From Podospora pseudoanserina (Eukaryota; Ascomycota; Sordariomycetes; Sordariales; Podosporaceae): a stretch of 64,000 nucleotides of DNA. The stretch spans positions 8,294,001 to 8,358,000 of the forward strand of contig NC_085920.1 in NCBI RefSeq assembly GCF_035222485.1, given 5' to 3'. Positions 42,660 through 53,400 of the stretch are shown here, piece after piece; within the stretch, counting starts at the first letter, position 1, and the number at the start of each line of letters is the position of its first letter. The translations under genes and the position numbers were made by a program. The notes below the pieces were generated by a model that made no database searches, was not told the origin of the DNA, and saw nothing but the letters and a program-made list of their open reading frames with translations.

Positions 42660-43553
42660 GGTGACGGTTGGAGGAGCGCGTCGGGACAGCGCCCCTTATA
42701 CAATGCTCCTGCATTTGTGTCGGGATGGCGTGTCCGGTGCAGACAAGTGCGGGAGAGAAGAAGTGTAAATTCCGCTCCCTCCGACAGCGAATTCCCCAAT
42801 CAACCAGACCGCTTGCTCAACAATGTCCAGCGATCGGATTTTACGTCGCTCCGCTACCCGATCATGGGAACATGGGGGGAAGGCCAAGCAGTGGCAGGCT
42901 GGGAGCTCAATGGTAATGCGGGCGAGTGGTCCCCTGTTTTTGCCGCTAACCATTCTCCCAAAAGTACCCGAACGATGACGTTGCAAGCCGAGACTGGAGA
43001 CTGCCTGGGGACAGACCCCTGTGAGAATCGAGAATCGAGAGCGAGCGGCCAGCCAAAAGGAAGAATTCCGGGTCCAACCGAGGGTGAGAAGCTCAACACC
43101 GCCCCAGTCTTTTTCTAACAACCCTCAAGTTTGCTGTTGTACACCAGATAGATATGCATCCATGACATTGAACGACTCGGCGATAATACAAACTCCGGCA
43201 TAACTGCGCAATTTTTGAATTGGTTGCATCTGCACTGCGACGGCCCTCTGACGCGGTTGCGGCTCTCTACCTATCTCTCAACAGCTGACCGCTGGCTGGT
43301 TGACTGCGCATAGGGATAAGCTCAGCCAGCCCCTTGCCTACCCACCCCCTTACCTTAGGTAACCTAGAGAAATTCCAGATTCTCAACGACCACCAACAAG
43401 CGCCACGCGCCCGCCGCGCGCAAACAACACTGATTGAACCGAAATCCTAACGAACACACAATTCTCACCTTCGGAGTTCGATTCCCGACTCCGACTCCCT
43501 CCGGTCCGCTACCCGCCCTTCCCCCCCATCCGGCGGCCGGAACGAATCAGACC
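42660..43553. other. Shared upstream region of the Cld1-like gene and spo7
   Basis: An 894-bp divergent promoter region between two lipid-related genes. A possible hairpin TCGGAG...CTCCGA lies at about 43468-43491 in the spo7 leader. No supported ORF. Confidence 0.5.
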
Positions 43554-44852
43554 ATGGCCGATACCCTTGACTCCATTGTCAAAGGCGCCCCCCTCTCCTC
43601 TGCGGCCGGCCTCACCTCCCGCAATGACCTCTCCAAAACAAGTGGTGTTACTACCGAACCGGGCCCAGGAGGCGCAGATGAGAAGTCATCGTCGCCAACG
43701 GGAGATCCCCTCTCCCACACGCCGTCCTCCCCATCCATGATCTACCTCAACCTTTTGATACTCGAAGCCTCCCTGCGCGTGCAGTATCTCGAGCTCCGCG
43801 CCCGGCGCCGGCATCACACTTTCTTCCTCTCGCTGCTCACGATATGGACGGCTGGGTTTGGGTACGCACTCTTTCTGGCACCAAGAGAAGACGGCTCGGG
43901 CGTGGGCGGGTCGGTATACTGGATGGTGGAAACAACAGAAAGGATGTGCTTCCTGGGTGGCGTCATGACCGGACTGCTCGTCTGGCTGACTGGGATCTGG
44001 GAAAGGGGCGTGAGGTGGCCGAGAAGGTGGTTTACGGTCAGCAACAGGGGGCTGAGGGGGTTCAACTGTAAGTTGGTGGTTATGAAAAGGCCGTGGTGGA
44101 AGGAGGCGCTGAGCACAATCGGCTGGTTTTTGACGTATGGTGTGTTTTCGAACAATGGGAGTTCTTACCGGTTTGTGGACCCGACCGTGTTGAGGGAGGT
44201 GGATAGGGAGTTGAATTTGAGCAAGGACTCGCATCCGAGTGTACATGTCACAAATTGGGATGAGGAAAAGGGGGGGCATGAAGAGGACCTGGCACCGGGT
44301 GGGGATTATGTCAAGCTTCTGCTGCTGGCGAAGCCGTTCTCGCCCAGCTTCCGGGAGAACTGGGAGTTGTACAGGGCGGAGTACTGGGAAAGGGAGAACG
44401 AAAGGCGTGCTTTGTTGAGGGTGAAGCTTAAGGAGAGGGACCTCAGGCTGCGAAGGGAACACGGGGGTTGGCTTTGGTGGCTTCCCTGGCGCAAGGTGGT
44501 GGACAAACCGTCGCAGCACCATCCCGAGAAGGTAGCCCATCATCCACACCACCCTCGCCATGCGGCAGTATTGGGTGAACACAAGCGGACGAGGAGCGGG
44601 AGTGGCACCATGAGAAGAGGAAGCATGAACCTGGGAACACCAGGATCGCGAAGCACGACACCGACGCTCGAGGTTGACGACCAATATCTCGGAGTCGCAC
44701 GAAAGGCAAGCACATCTTCTACGGCGTCTGAAAAGAAGCGGAAGAAGCTAGGCTCGGCCAGCAAAACACGACCTCGTGTGGAATCGAGGTCGGTGACGCC
44801 CGAAATAACGTCGCCCTTGGCCAAAGAGTCGACGCCGACGAAAAGAGTATAG
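43554..44852 (+). CDS. spo7: Spo7, regulatory subunit of the Nem1-Spo7 lipin phosphatase
   Basis: A single 432-residue frame. Conserved core: SMIYLNLLILEASLRVQYLE, then TM1 at about 90-109 (FFLSLLTIWTAGFGYALFL), TM2 at about 131-149 (MCFLGGVMTGLLVWLTGIW), RWPRRWFTVSNRGLRGFNCK and the basic NERRALLRVKLKERDLRL. This is the Spo7 layout: two ER/nuclear-membrane helices and a cytosolic C-terminus. With Nem1 it dephosphorylates the lipin Pah1, controlling the choice between phospholipid and triacylglycerol synthesis and nuclear membrane growth. The C-terminal tail is S/T/R-rich and disordered. The ATG at 43554 (ACCATGG context) is the first true ATG in frame. Confidence 0.9.
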   Translation: MADTLDSIVKGAPLSSAAGLTSRNDLSKTSGVTTEPGPGGADEKSSSPTGDPLSHTPSSPSMIYLNLLILEASLRVQYLELRARRRHHTFFLSLLTIWTAGFGYALFLAPREDGSGVGGSVYWMVETTERMCFLGGVMTGLLVWLTGIWERGVRWPRRWFTVSNRGLRGFNCKLVVMKRPWWKEALSTIGWFLTYGVFSNNGSSYRFVDPTVLREVDRELNLSKDSHPSVHVTNWDEEKGGHEEDLAPGGDYVKLLLLAKPFSPSFRENWELYRAEYWERENERRALLRVKLKERDLRLRREHGGWLWWLPWRKVVDKPSQHHPEKVAHHPHHPRHAAVLGEHKRTRSGSGTMRRGSMNLGTPGSRSTTPTLEVDDQYLGVARKASTSSTASEKKRKKLGSASKTRPRVESRSVTPEITSPLAKESTPTKRV

Positions 44853-45699
44853 ATCATGTCGATCAAGTTTCTGAGAAGAGTTTTTTGGGTTTGAAATGCT
44901 GCTTCTAGCGCCTGGCTGCATTGCACACAGATAGACCTGCTTGGTTGATCGAGCATGCTTTCGTTACTACCCTGAATGCAATGCCCTGAGGCGGTGCCCA
45001 TGTTGTCGATGTTTTTACTTGGTTGTCCAACGAAGTACGATGCAAGGTACCAGCTGAAAAGCTCTATTCAACTCCTCCATAAGATTTGGGTATGACTCTC
45101 GATTCCTCAACTGAACAAGACATCCTGGGTGGATTTAATGAAGATGGGCATTCCTTTAGGTGGTTCTCTCTATATCGAGTTGGAGACTTTATCCTTTTTA
45201 TGTAAGACGGTGCATCAAAGCTCCCAACTTCTTTCACTGCGCCCTTGTGGTATCAAGTTCCTGGACTGGCTAAGCTGCAGGTGACATGCCGCCGCCCCAC
45301 ACTGCTGCCTGCCACTCAACTGTTCCCTTGTGGCAGGTTAGGTCTGCATCTCACTTGAGTCAAGAGCCACAGGCATAGCGGACGTTCATCTCACCAATTC
45401 ACACCGTCGACTTCAGTAATCCTCTATCAGGAGATTTTTTTTTTTTTGCTCACTATATACCTACGTGGCGCGACACCATCATATTCTATAGCCTGGCAGC
45501 TCTCTCTGCCAAAAGACACACCAGCAGCCTTGGTGAGCTCATATTAAAGGCCAGCGGAGTGCCTGGTCAAGATTTCACTTCCAGAACCCCAAGACTAAAC
45601 ACCCCTTCAGTCAAACTCTTCTGCTTTGAATTCGCATTATCTGATTTGAGACCTCTCATTGCGACCTCGTAAGGAATCAACACACAACAACCTATTGAA
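44853..45699. other. Intergenic: spo7 3' flank and promoter of the phosphatase gene
   Basis: No gene is seen. A T14 run lies at about 45435-45449. Confidence 0.5.
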
Positions 45700-46701
45700 A
45701 TGGACATGGAACGGGAAAAATCGCCCATCGCCGAAGGAGTGGTCCGCTCGGCACAAACCATGCGTCGCGCCCCTGAACCCCCATATATTCATATTCCCGC
45801 TCTCCCAGGACGGTCCAGCAACCCAACTCTGTCCATTGACCCTTTCTCGGATTTAAACAATTCCTCTGGTGCAGGTGATTACACAGAGGAGGAGCTCCGG
45901 GAGCTGTTTAGTCACCTCGACACCGAGCGAGCTGTCGATCCGTCTCTCCATTGGCAGTACGCCCACCGCCGGCTGGCTCAGCCCATCCTCGATTTTCTTT
46001 ACCTCGGTCCCGCCAGCAGCGTCAAAGATCATGACTTTCTTCGAGAGAAGGGGATAACGCTCATTTTTGGCGTCGCGGACGCTCGGTACAAGGGAATTCT
46101 TCGAAGCATCCAGCGCGCCGCTGAAGAAGTAGGGATAGCGACTGACAGTGTTGACGTTCCTCACATGCAGAGCATGATCGGACTATTCGGGCAAGCTGCC
46201 CAAAAAATCAATGCTCACCTCATCGCTGCCGCGCGCTCTGATCCCACCGGTCAAAGGAAAGGCAAGGTCTTGGTGGTGTGTGAGACGGGAAACGACCGCT
46301 CTGCCGTTTTTGTGACGGCATACCTGATGACTATGTTTGGACTTGATCTTGTCCAGGCGGTTCACTTTGTCGTGCTGCAGCGGTTTTGCGTGTCACTTAC
46401 AGACGATGACAAGACGGTCCTGCAGACGTATCAGGATATCCTACAGGCGAAAAGGGATGTGACGAGGAGTCGGGGTCAGCCACAGGATGGTAGCCAGGGG
46501 CAGGAAAATGTCAGGAGCATGATCAAGAGGAGGTTATCCAGGGCGACATCCTCCGTTCAGCCACAGCAGGCGCAGGGATCAACAGAGGATGCGTTCATGG
46601 AGGTTGATGGAGGTTATAGTGACGATTTGGAAAGATTCAGAGGTGGGGATGAGGCCGGGCAGAGAAGGGATTTTGCGCCGTTTGTGTCACGGGAGGTGTA
46701 G
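45700..46701 (+). CDS. Dual-specificity-phosphatase-like protein with a CETGNDR P-loop
   Basis: A single 333-residue frame. The fold is suggested by QPILDFLYLGPASSVKDHDF and ITLIFGVADARY, then the P-loop VVCETGNDRSA with C194 and R200 in the C-x5-R spacing of cysteine phosphatases, followed by AYLMTMFGLDLVQAVHFVV. The His that usually precedes the catalytic Cys is Val, and the loop has N and D where classical enzymes have G and x. The fold resembles STYX-type proteins, but the Cys is kept, so activity is possible though not assured. The N-terminal 60 and C-terminal 80 residues look disordered. Substrate unknown. Confidence 0.75.
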   Translation: MDMEREKSPIAEGVVRSAQTMRRAPEPPYIHIPALPGRSSNPTLSIDPFSDLNNSSGAGDYTEEELRELFSHLDTERAVDPSLHWQYAHRRLAQPILDFLYLGPASSVKDHDFLREKGITLIFGVADARYKGILRSIQRAAEEVGIATDSVDVPHMQSMIGLFGQAAQKINAHLIAAARSDPTGQRKGKVLVVCETGNDRSAVFVTAYLMTMFGLDLVQAVHFVVLQRFCVSLTDDDKTVLQTYQDILQAKRDVTRSRGQPQDGSQGQENVRSMIKRRLSRATSSVQPQQAQGSTEDAFMEVDGGYSDDLERFRGGDEAGQRRDFAPFVSREV

Positions 46702-47611
46702 GAGTCTTCACATAGGTCCTATTCCAAAGACAGGGTGGAGTTGTGGCACACAGGGAGAATGCAGTGTTTTTACGCCGGCGGCCGCGAGAGAGGAGAGAAA
46801 CGTGTGTAATTAATTTTGCTTACGGACCATCGCTTTGAGGGAGTTGACAGATTTCTGGGACATGTGGGAAAACGGAAGGTCACGCGGTTCGGTTGAGTTC
46901 AGTTCAGTTATATACCCCCCTTTCTCTTTGCGCACATGCACAGCAGAAGTGTGTTGCCGCAGATTGGTTAGCTAATGGCTAGATTGTAATGGATGCATAA
47001 CTTGATGCTGAAACTGTCAATGCCAACTGTGAAAATCAACTACCTTGGTAAGGCATGCCCTCTGTTGAGGACAATCCTTCTGGTAAAGTACAGCTCTAAA
47101 TAAAACTGATGACAAGGCTGATTTCAAGACAACCCTACGTCATACCATTGCCCTCCAATGTCGCCAGCCCTTCTTCATCATTCTCCTGAGAGCTGAAATG
47201 AGATGCTCAGGTCAAGGGATTAAGATCCCACACACCAGACACACCTCCGAAATATCACATTTTGCTCAGCTTCTTAGGCAGCACGTTTTACGCGGGGAAG
47301 AGGGGAAGGTCACCCTTCTATATGTACCCCACGTTTAAGTGTCTGTTCACCTGCATGCTGCATCATCCCACCCACGATATAGCACAGCTTCGAATCGACA
47401 AAAGTTTAGCAAAACCGTTGTTGTTGTTGTTGCGAAAATGTCCATCTGCCTGTGGTATAAGGTACTAGGGATCCGGCAGTAGTGAATCTCAAACCTCACA
47501 TCAAGTGGAAAGAATGGCAGCACAGGTTTAAGATAGACATGCCAAAGTACGCAAATCCAATGCTGTATTGCCTTGTTGAAAAGTTCAAACTGCCTTCCCC
47601 CATCTATCCTC
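46702..47611. other. Convergent intergenic region
   Basis: It holds the 3' flanks of the phosphatase gene (plus) and met2 (minus). No gene; TTG repeats (TTGTTGTTGTTG) at about 47418-47430. Confidence 0.5.
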
Positions 47612-49191
47612 CTACCAAGCAGTGATATCCCCCACCTCTGCCTCCCCAAACGTGCTGCTCTTGGTCACAACTCCAACCCCTTCTTCCTCCACTCCCTGAT
47701 CACCCACATCCTTCTCCATAATATCTGGGAGCACCTCCTTCAAAAAGCCAAGAATATACCGATTCACCTGCTCAAATTGCAACAGGAAAGCATCGTGCCC
47801 CTCCGGGCTGTCTATCCTCTCCAATCTCGCATCAGGAATATGTGCCGCCAGCTCTTCCTGCTCCGCAAAAGTAAACAACCCGTCGCTCTCGATACCCAAA
47901 ACAAGAGTAGGTTGCTGAATCAAAGCCAGCGCCTCGGCAACGGTCGGGGCGCGGTCGCGGCTCACGTCGTGGGTGTCCAGCTTGCGGGTCATGGCGATGT
48001 AACAGTTGCTGTCGAAGCGCTTGACGAACTTCTGTCCCTGGTAGCGGAGGTACGACTGCGCGGAAAAGTAAGTGGATTGCGCGGGCATAACCTCTCCTCC
48101 TGTCAAGCTCTCCTTGGCTGGGCCGTGAAACTGAGGGTCAGGGGCTGCCTCTTCCGCCTCTGCAGCCTTGTCTGCCCTGCTTTTCCCATTGTTGGAAGAA
48201 GGCGAAAGCGGGATATTTTCGCTCTGGCTGTTGGTCCGGGGCGGGGATCGCTTCCACTTGTGCCCGTCATTGTGGATGTGGAAATGGGCTTCGGACGGGG
48301 TGGTGGGGTCCGGCCTCTCGCGGATGGCCTGCCGCTTGGAGGGATCCGGGGTGTTGCGGCCGAATCGTGCCTCGAACGAGTTTCGGCTCCGGTACGTCAG
48401 CAAGGCGGCCATGCGCGCGGCTCCGAGACCGGTGACGGGTGGGTCCTCATAGGAATAATACCCATCCTCATACTTGGGGTCGGCGTAGATGGACTGCCGT
48501 TGGGCTTCCCCCCAGCTGATGCCCCAGGCGCTGTGTCGGCTCGAGGTGGCGATGGGGACGACGCACCGCACATACTCCTTGCCGAGGTAGGCCCATTCCA
48601 ACACAAACATGCCACCGAGGGAGCCGCCGATCACGGCTGCCACCTGCTTGACGCCCAATTCATCTAGGAGCAGCTTGTGAAGCCTGACATCATCCCTGAT
48701 GGTGGTGAGGGGAAATTCTGGTCCGTAGTTGCCCTTGGAGGCATCTCCGTCTTTGGCGGTGACGGGACTGGCGGTTCCGTATGGGCTCCCCAGGCTGTTC
48801 ATGCATACGATGAAGAAGCGAGTTACGTCGAAGGCTCTCCCTGCCCGGCCCAGCAGAGGGCCCCACCAGTCGCTCACATCGGCGCTGCCAGTGAGAGCGT
48901 GGCAGATGACCATGGCATTGTCGCCCTCCGGGTTGAGAGTGCCTCTCGTGGTGTAGGCAACAGGTACATTTCGCAGAGTCACTCCAGACTCGAGGGTGAA
49001 GGATGGAATAATGGCGATTTGCTGGTCCGGGATGAGGGTAGCGAACGGATTCTCAGGCTGAGATGTGATTCTTTCTTGGAAGTATTCAGTCACTGGTCTT
49101 GATTTTATGGGAGGTCAAAAAAAGGAGCCAGAGCTTGACCTGACTCACCATATACTGGCTTCTCGCCCTCAACGCTGATGTGTGACGGCAT
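47612..49191 (-). CDS. met2: Homoserine O-acetyltransferase (methionine biosynthesis)
   Basis: Exons 49191..49149 and 49092..47612 give 507 residues. Exon 1 codes MPSHISVEGEKPVY; the 56-nt intron (GTGAGT, ACCAG) leads into VTEYFQERITSQPENPF. Family motifs: MVICHALTGSADVSDWWGPL, NSLGSPYGTASP and the nucleophile elbow GGSLGGM with Ser at about 172; the likely triad partners are Asp near 418 (ESDGLF) and His near 447 (EGHDAF). A hydrophilic insert of about 80 residues (about 245-325) is usual in fungal members. It transfers acetyl from acetyl-CoA to homoserine for sulfur assimilation. The start is fixed by the short first exon; no ATG starts the long exon itself. Confidence 0.93.
49141..49147. 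promoter_or_regulatory. TGACTCA (Gcn4/CPC1-type site) in the met2 intron
   Basis: A perfect TGACTCA overlaps the 5' splice site of met2 intron 1, about 45 bp into the gene. CPC1/Gcn4 controls amino-acid genes, so the motif fits the gene's job, but the donor consensus GTGAGT makes a chance match fairly likely. Confidence 0.3.
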
Positions 49192-50406
49192 GATGGGTAA
49201 GGTATGTGCTGTGGAAAAGATGAAAAAGACCGGCTGTAAGTGACAAGAGCGAATGTGTCAAACCAGAAACACAAATGGGGCTAGAGTTGGAACAGAGGGC
49301 TTGTTCCAGAAGGGCGGGAAAAGATCAATGAAGAAGGAGTCATGGAAATTCGGGAATCATAACAGAAAAGAAAGAAAAAAAAAGGCTCTTCATAATATAA
49401 GTGCATGCAGGAGGCTTCCAATGCATGGCCCCCTACCCACGGTCAGGAACAGTCATCGGTCATCAAGTTATCCGCGTGGGTGGATGGATGGGAACGTGCT
49501 TGCACAGCAGGAGCCGCAAGCGTGGATTGCGCCATCGCTAGCACCCATCTCTGGCACGGGCACACGCGGGATTGATCGAGAGGGTGTTCTCTCCATTCTC
49601 CATTCACCCATCCAGGGCACTCTGTTCTGCTACCCAAAGCGCTGGAAGGGCCAGAACGGGCAAGGTTCTGGGCAGAACATCGCCGGCAATCGGCCTTTTC
49701 TTGGTGGTTTAGAGTGGGGCAGAAGCGCACTGATCCCAGATGCCCCGACTTTTGGCTGTTAGACTGTGACCAGGTAGACAGTACTCGCACATACCGCATG
49801 ACTGTCACCAAAAGCCAGGTACTCTACCACAAAAGATACCAACCTCCAATTCGACCTATCAGCCCCACCTTGTTGTCTTGGCAGCCTCACTCAACAAGGC
49901 TGCCGTTTTTGATCTGCCAAGCTTTTGTTGCAGCAGAACGCAGCGACCACGACCACGAGCTTGCAGTTTGGCGATTCTCACGCGAATCACCAACTTCTAT
50001 CCTTCACCAACATCCAACTCGAGCCAGCGACGCCGACGAGCACCAATCGATACATCGGCCCAATTTCCCCCCTCTACGCGGTGAGGCCGAATGAAAGGAA
50101 TTTTAGAAAGCATTGCAAACGATACTTCGTCTCGGTCCATTCGGTACGTGAATTGCTGATTGCACCACCTTTGCCTGCCTAGGACACTTTTCTGTTGTCT
50201 TGGGGTCGAAGAGCTCAACCACATCTACCCCGTCTGCGATATGAGTACCGCGAAACGATCTTGCATGTCATCTCGGAATTCTAATACACATTAAGGTGCT
50301 GATAGGTATAACTTTTGCATCGTTGAGCTAGCGCGACAGCGCCTGCGGATTGCAGTCCGCATCACCAATAAATGACCCAAATACGATACCTTCGATATCA
50401 CGATTA
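49192..50406. other. Shared upstream region of met2 and tho2
   Basis: Divergent promoters, 1.2 kb, with no supported gene. The tandem hairpins at 50331-50361 lie just ahead of the tho2 start. Confidence 0.5.
50331..50361. other. Two adjacent GC-rich hairpins near the tho2 start
   Basis: GCGC-GACA-GCGC (50331-50342) is followed after one base by TGCGGA-TTGCAG-TCCGCA (50344-50361); both stems pair perfectly. They sit 46 bp upstream of the tho2 ATG. They recall a tRNA D arm plus anticodon arm, but no matching acceptor stem or TPsiC arm is seen, so no tRNA is called. Confidence 0.5.
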
Positions 50407-53400
50407 ATGATGGGCCCGCAGAGGAAGAGAAAAGATCGGGTCCCACCAGACTCGGGGTCATCTAGACCTTCCCCGCATCGTCCTCAGGATACCTCACTAG
50501 GGCAGCACGACCGAAGCTTTGATGGGGGCAACCGCAACAATCGGGCAGGAGCAGGTGGCGGCGGTGGTGGGAACAGAAACCTCCGGAGAGATAATCGTCG
50601 CGACTCCTCTCAATCTCATATTGCGCCTCCTCCATCATCAAGCGCCCCGGCTTCAATATCTCCAACCATGGCTCGACCATCGAGTGCCTCTTCGCAAACC
50701 CCTCTGCCTCCTTTGACGACAACCGTCACCCCAACACCAGCACCCCAGTCAGCACCCCCATCTCCCATTCTGGTTGATGAGGATTATACCATCGTCACCG
50801 ACGACTGCATTAGCAGATGGAGCAAGGGCGCCCGCCAACAGATCATCGAGCATGGTGTCCAATCTCGCGAGGACGAGGATCTTACCGAGGTCGCTTCCAT
50901 CTTCCAGGAGCTTGTCTGGTCAGTCAACACTGGCAGGCTACGCGGCGCCGACGCTGGAGGTGTCGTGAGGGAAATCCTGGGGCCTGAGCCGTCGGAGGAG
51001 GAGCGCGAAGCTGGGGCTTTCGACCCGCATACTTTGTTCTTGGACACAGTTGGCAGTTATTCCGACACCCAGACGGACTCCGTACGAGAGCAGTTTCAGG
51101 ATTTCATGATGGCTAGCGGGGTCTCTCTGTCCCTTATGCGCGTCGATCTTGACCCTTCAGTTCTGGCGCCTCTCGAGCTGGTTCGCGACACCTTTTTTAG
51201 AATGAGCATCCGCACCTCCACCAATTTGCTCTACCGCCAGGCAAGTTACAACCTGTTGCGTGAGGAAACCGAGGGCTTCTCCAAGCTAGTGACGGAAATC
51301 TTCACCACGTGTTCCAACGAGCCAGCCTCTTCGGAGGTTGTACAGGATACTTTTAACAAGGTTATGGGCCTTATTGGGACCTTCGATCTGAATCCCGGCC
51401 GAGTTCTCGACATTACATTAGATGTGTTTGCCGCCATTCTCGTCAAGCAGTTCCGTTTCTTCATCAAGTTTCTTCGCTTCAGCTCGTGGTGGCCGCGAAG
51501 CCAACTCACATTGCCAACTGATACCTACGTTGGCGGGCTTCCATTATGGGCCCACCCAGATCACGAGAGTCCATTCAACAGTGAGGAGGAGGATGCGATG
51601 GCGGCGGCCCAGCGTTTGCAACGAGATATCGCCTTCTGGGAGAGGGCCCGCCAAGTCAAACTCGACGCCTTCTTTGAACTGGGTGGTAGACAGCTTACTG
51701 CTGCCGACGAAGAACGACTGGCGAACGGCACTGCTGCAAAGAACGCAGAATCCGAGATTGAGCAGGAGTGGATTAGGATCACCAGAACACTTCCGCCTTG
51801 CGGTAACCGCGACGCCGCTCAGATGCTTGGCTTCAAGTTGCGCTTTTACACGTCGGATGCCAGAGACCCAGAAGATACCCTTCCCGCCAACCTATTGTAC
51901 CTCACAGCACTCTTGATCAAAGTGGGTTTCATATCCTTGACAGATATCTGGAACTTTATCTGGCCCCGCGACGAGGAGATGGAGGAAACTAGAGCCGAAA
52001 AAATGAAGGAGCTGGAGGAGAAAGAAAGGGCTAATCGCCCTGGCGCCGCCAAGAATGCTCTAATGATGGCTGGTGCTCTACCGGACGAGGGCCCCTCCGG
52101 CCAGCCCATTAACTCTTCCCGCCGCGATGCCGCTTCAAACAAGGCCGATACGGAAATGAAGGGTGCGGACTCTACGGAAGACAAGCCGAATCTCCCCAAG
52201 CCTCAGGACCAAAAGCTTCATCTTCTCCACTGTCTTCTTATCATCGGTGCTCTTCCAGAGGCGCTTTTTATGATTGGACGACACGACTGGGTTCTTGAGG
52301 CCGATCCGGAAACCGTGACCTTGCTTCACCGAATCCTTAGACACTCTATCGATGTTGTCTACAACCAGAGCCGCCCGACGGCAGCGGCGTCAACCGACTG
52401 CCCCCCCAAAGCAATGCCTGACATGGATCAGAGTGGTGTGACCAAAGGCAGTATCAGGGTCAGCACGGCACCTCCTAAGCGTCCTTTGAAATGGCCTCAC
52501 GTCGACAAGAATGATCACGACGGCTCCAACTACCGGTTCTATTGGGACGAGTGGGCTGATAACGTCCCTGTTTGTCAGACAGTTGACGACCTGTTTACCC
52601 TCTTCGATACCCTGATGAATGTGGTGGGCGTCAACATCGGCCTGGATGCTGATCTGATGGCCAAACTTAGCAGCATCGGCACCAAGAGTCTTGCAGATGA
52701 TCAATCGCCAGAAAATGTCAGCCGGTGGCTTGATATTCTCAAACGTCTCTTGGTGCCAGCGCTGAGCCTGGGGGAAACCAACACTTCGGTGGCTGACAGT
52801 GTGTGGAACCTTCTCAAGCAATATCCCATCAGCATTCGGTACAACATCTATGCCGAGTGGTACCAAGGGTCTATTTCTCGACTAGAACCCATTCGAAAGG
52901 CTTTTGCAAAGACCAGATTGGAGACACTCAGCATTCTCAAGCGGTTGTCGCTCACCAACATTCCGGAAATGGCCAAGAGTCTGGCCAAGATTGCTTATCC
53001 ATCCCCAGGAATCGTCTGCAAAGTCTCACTCTCCCAAATCGAATCCTACAGCAACTTCATCGAGGCTTTTGTCGAATGCACCAAGTACTTTACGGATCTT
53101 GGATATGACGTCTTGGTCTGGTCGGTCCTGAGCTCTCTCGGTGGCCAACAGAGAAGTCGTACTCAAGAGGACTCAGTTCTGCTCACGAGCAGATGGTTAC
53201 AAGCGCTGTCCAAGTTTTCCGGCAGAGTCTTTCAACGCTATGCCAATGTTGACTCGTCCCCAATCCTTCGATATGTTCACAACCAACTCCTCCAAGGAAA
53301 CTCGACTGATCTCGTCATTTTGAAGGAGCTGGTTGTGTCAATGGGCGGTGTCGTGTCCGACCTTGACTTCACGGATGCCCAGTTGCACGCTATGACGGGT

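Noticed and set aside
43468-43491. B-box-like GTTCGATTCC in the spo7 leader
   Set aside because: No A box or cloverleaf can be formed around it; the match is to a short consensus only.
50331-50361. tRNA-Cys gene or fragment
   Set aside because: Two stems and a GCA-containing loop resemble D and anticodon arms, but the loop is six bases, and no acceptor stem or B box is found nearby.
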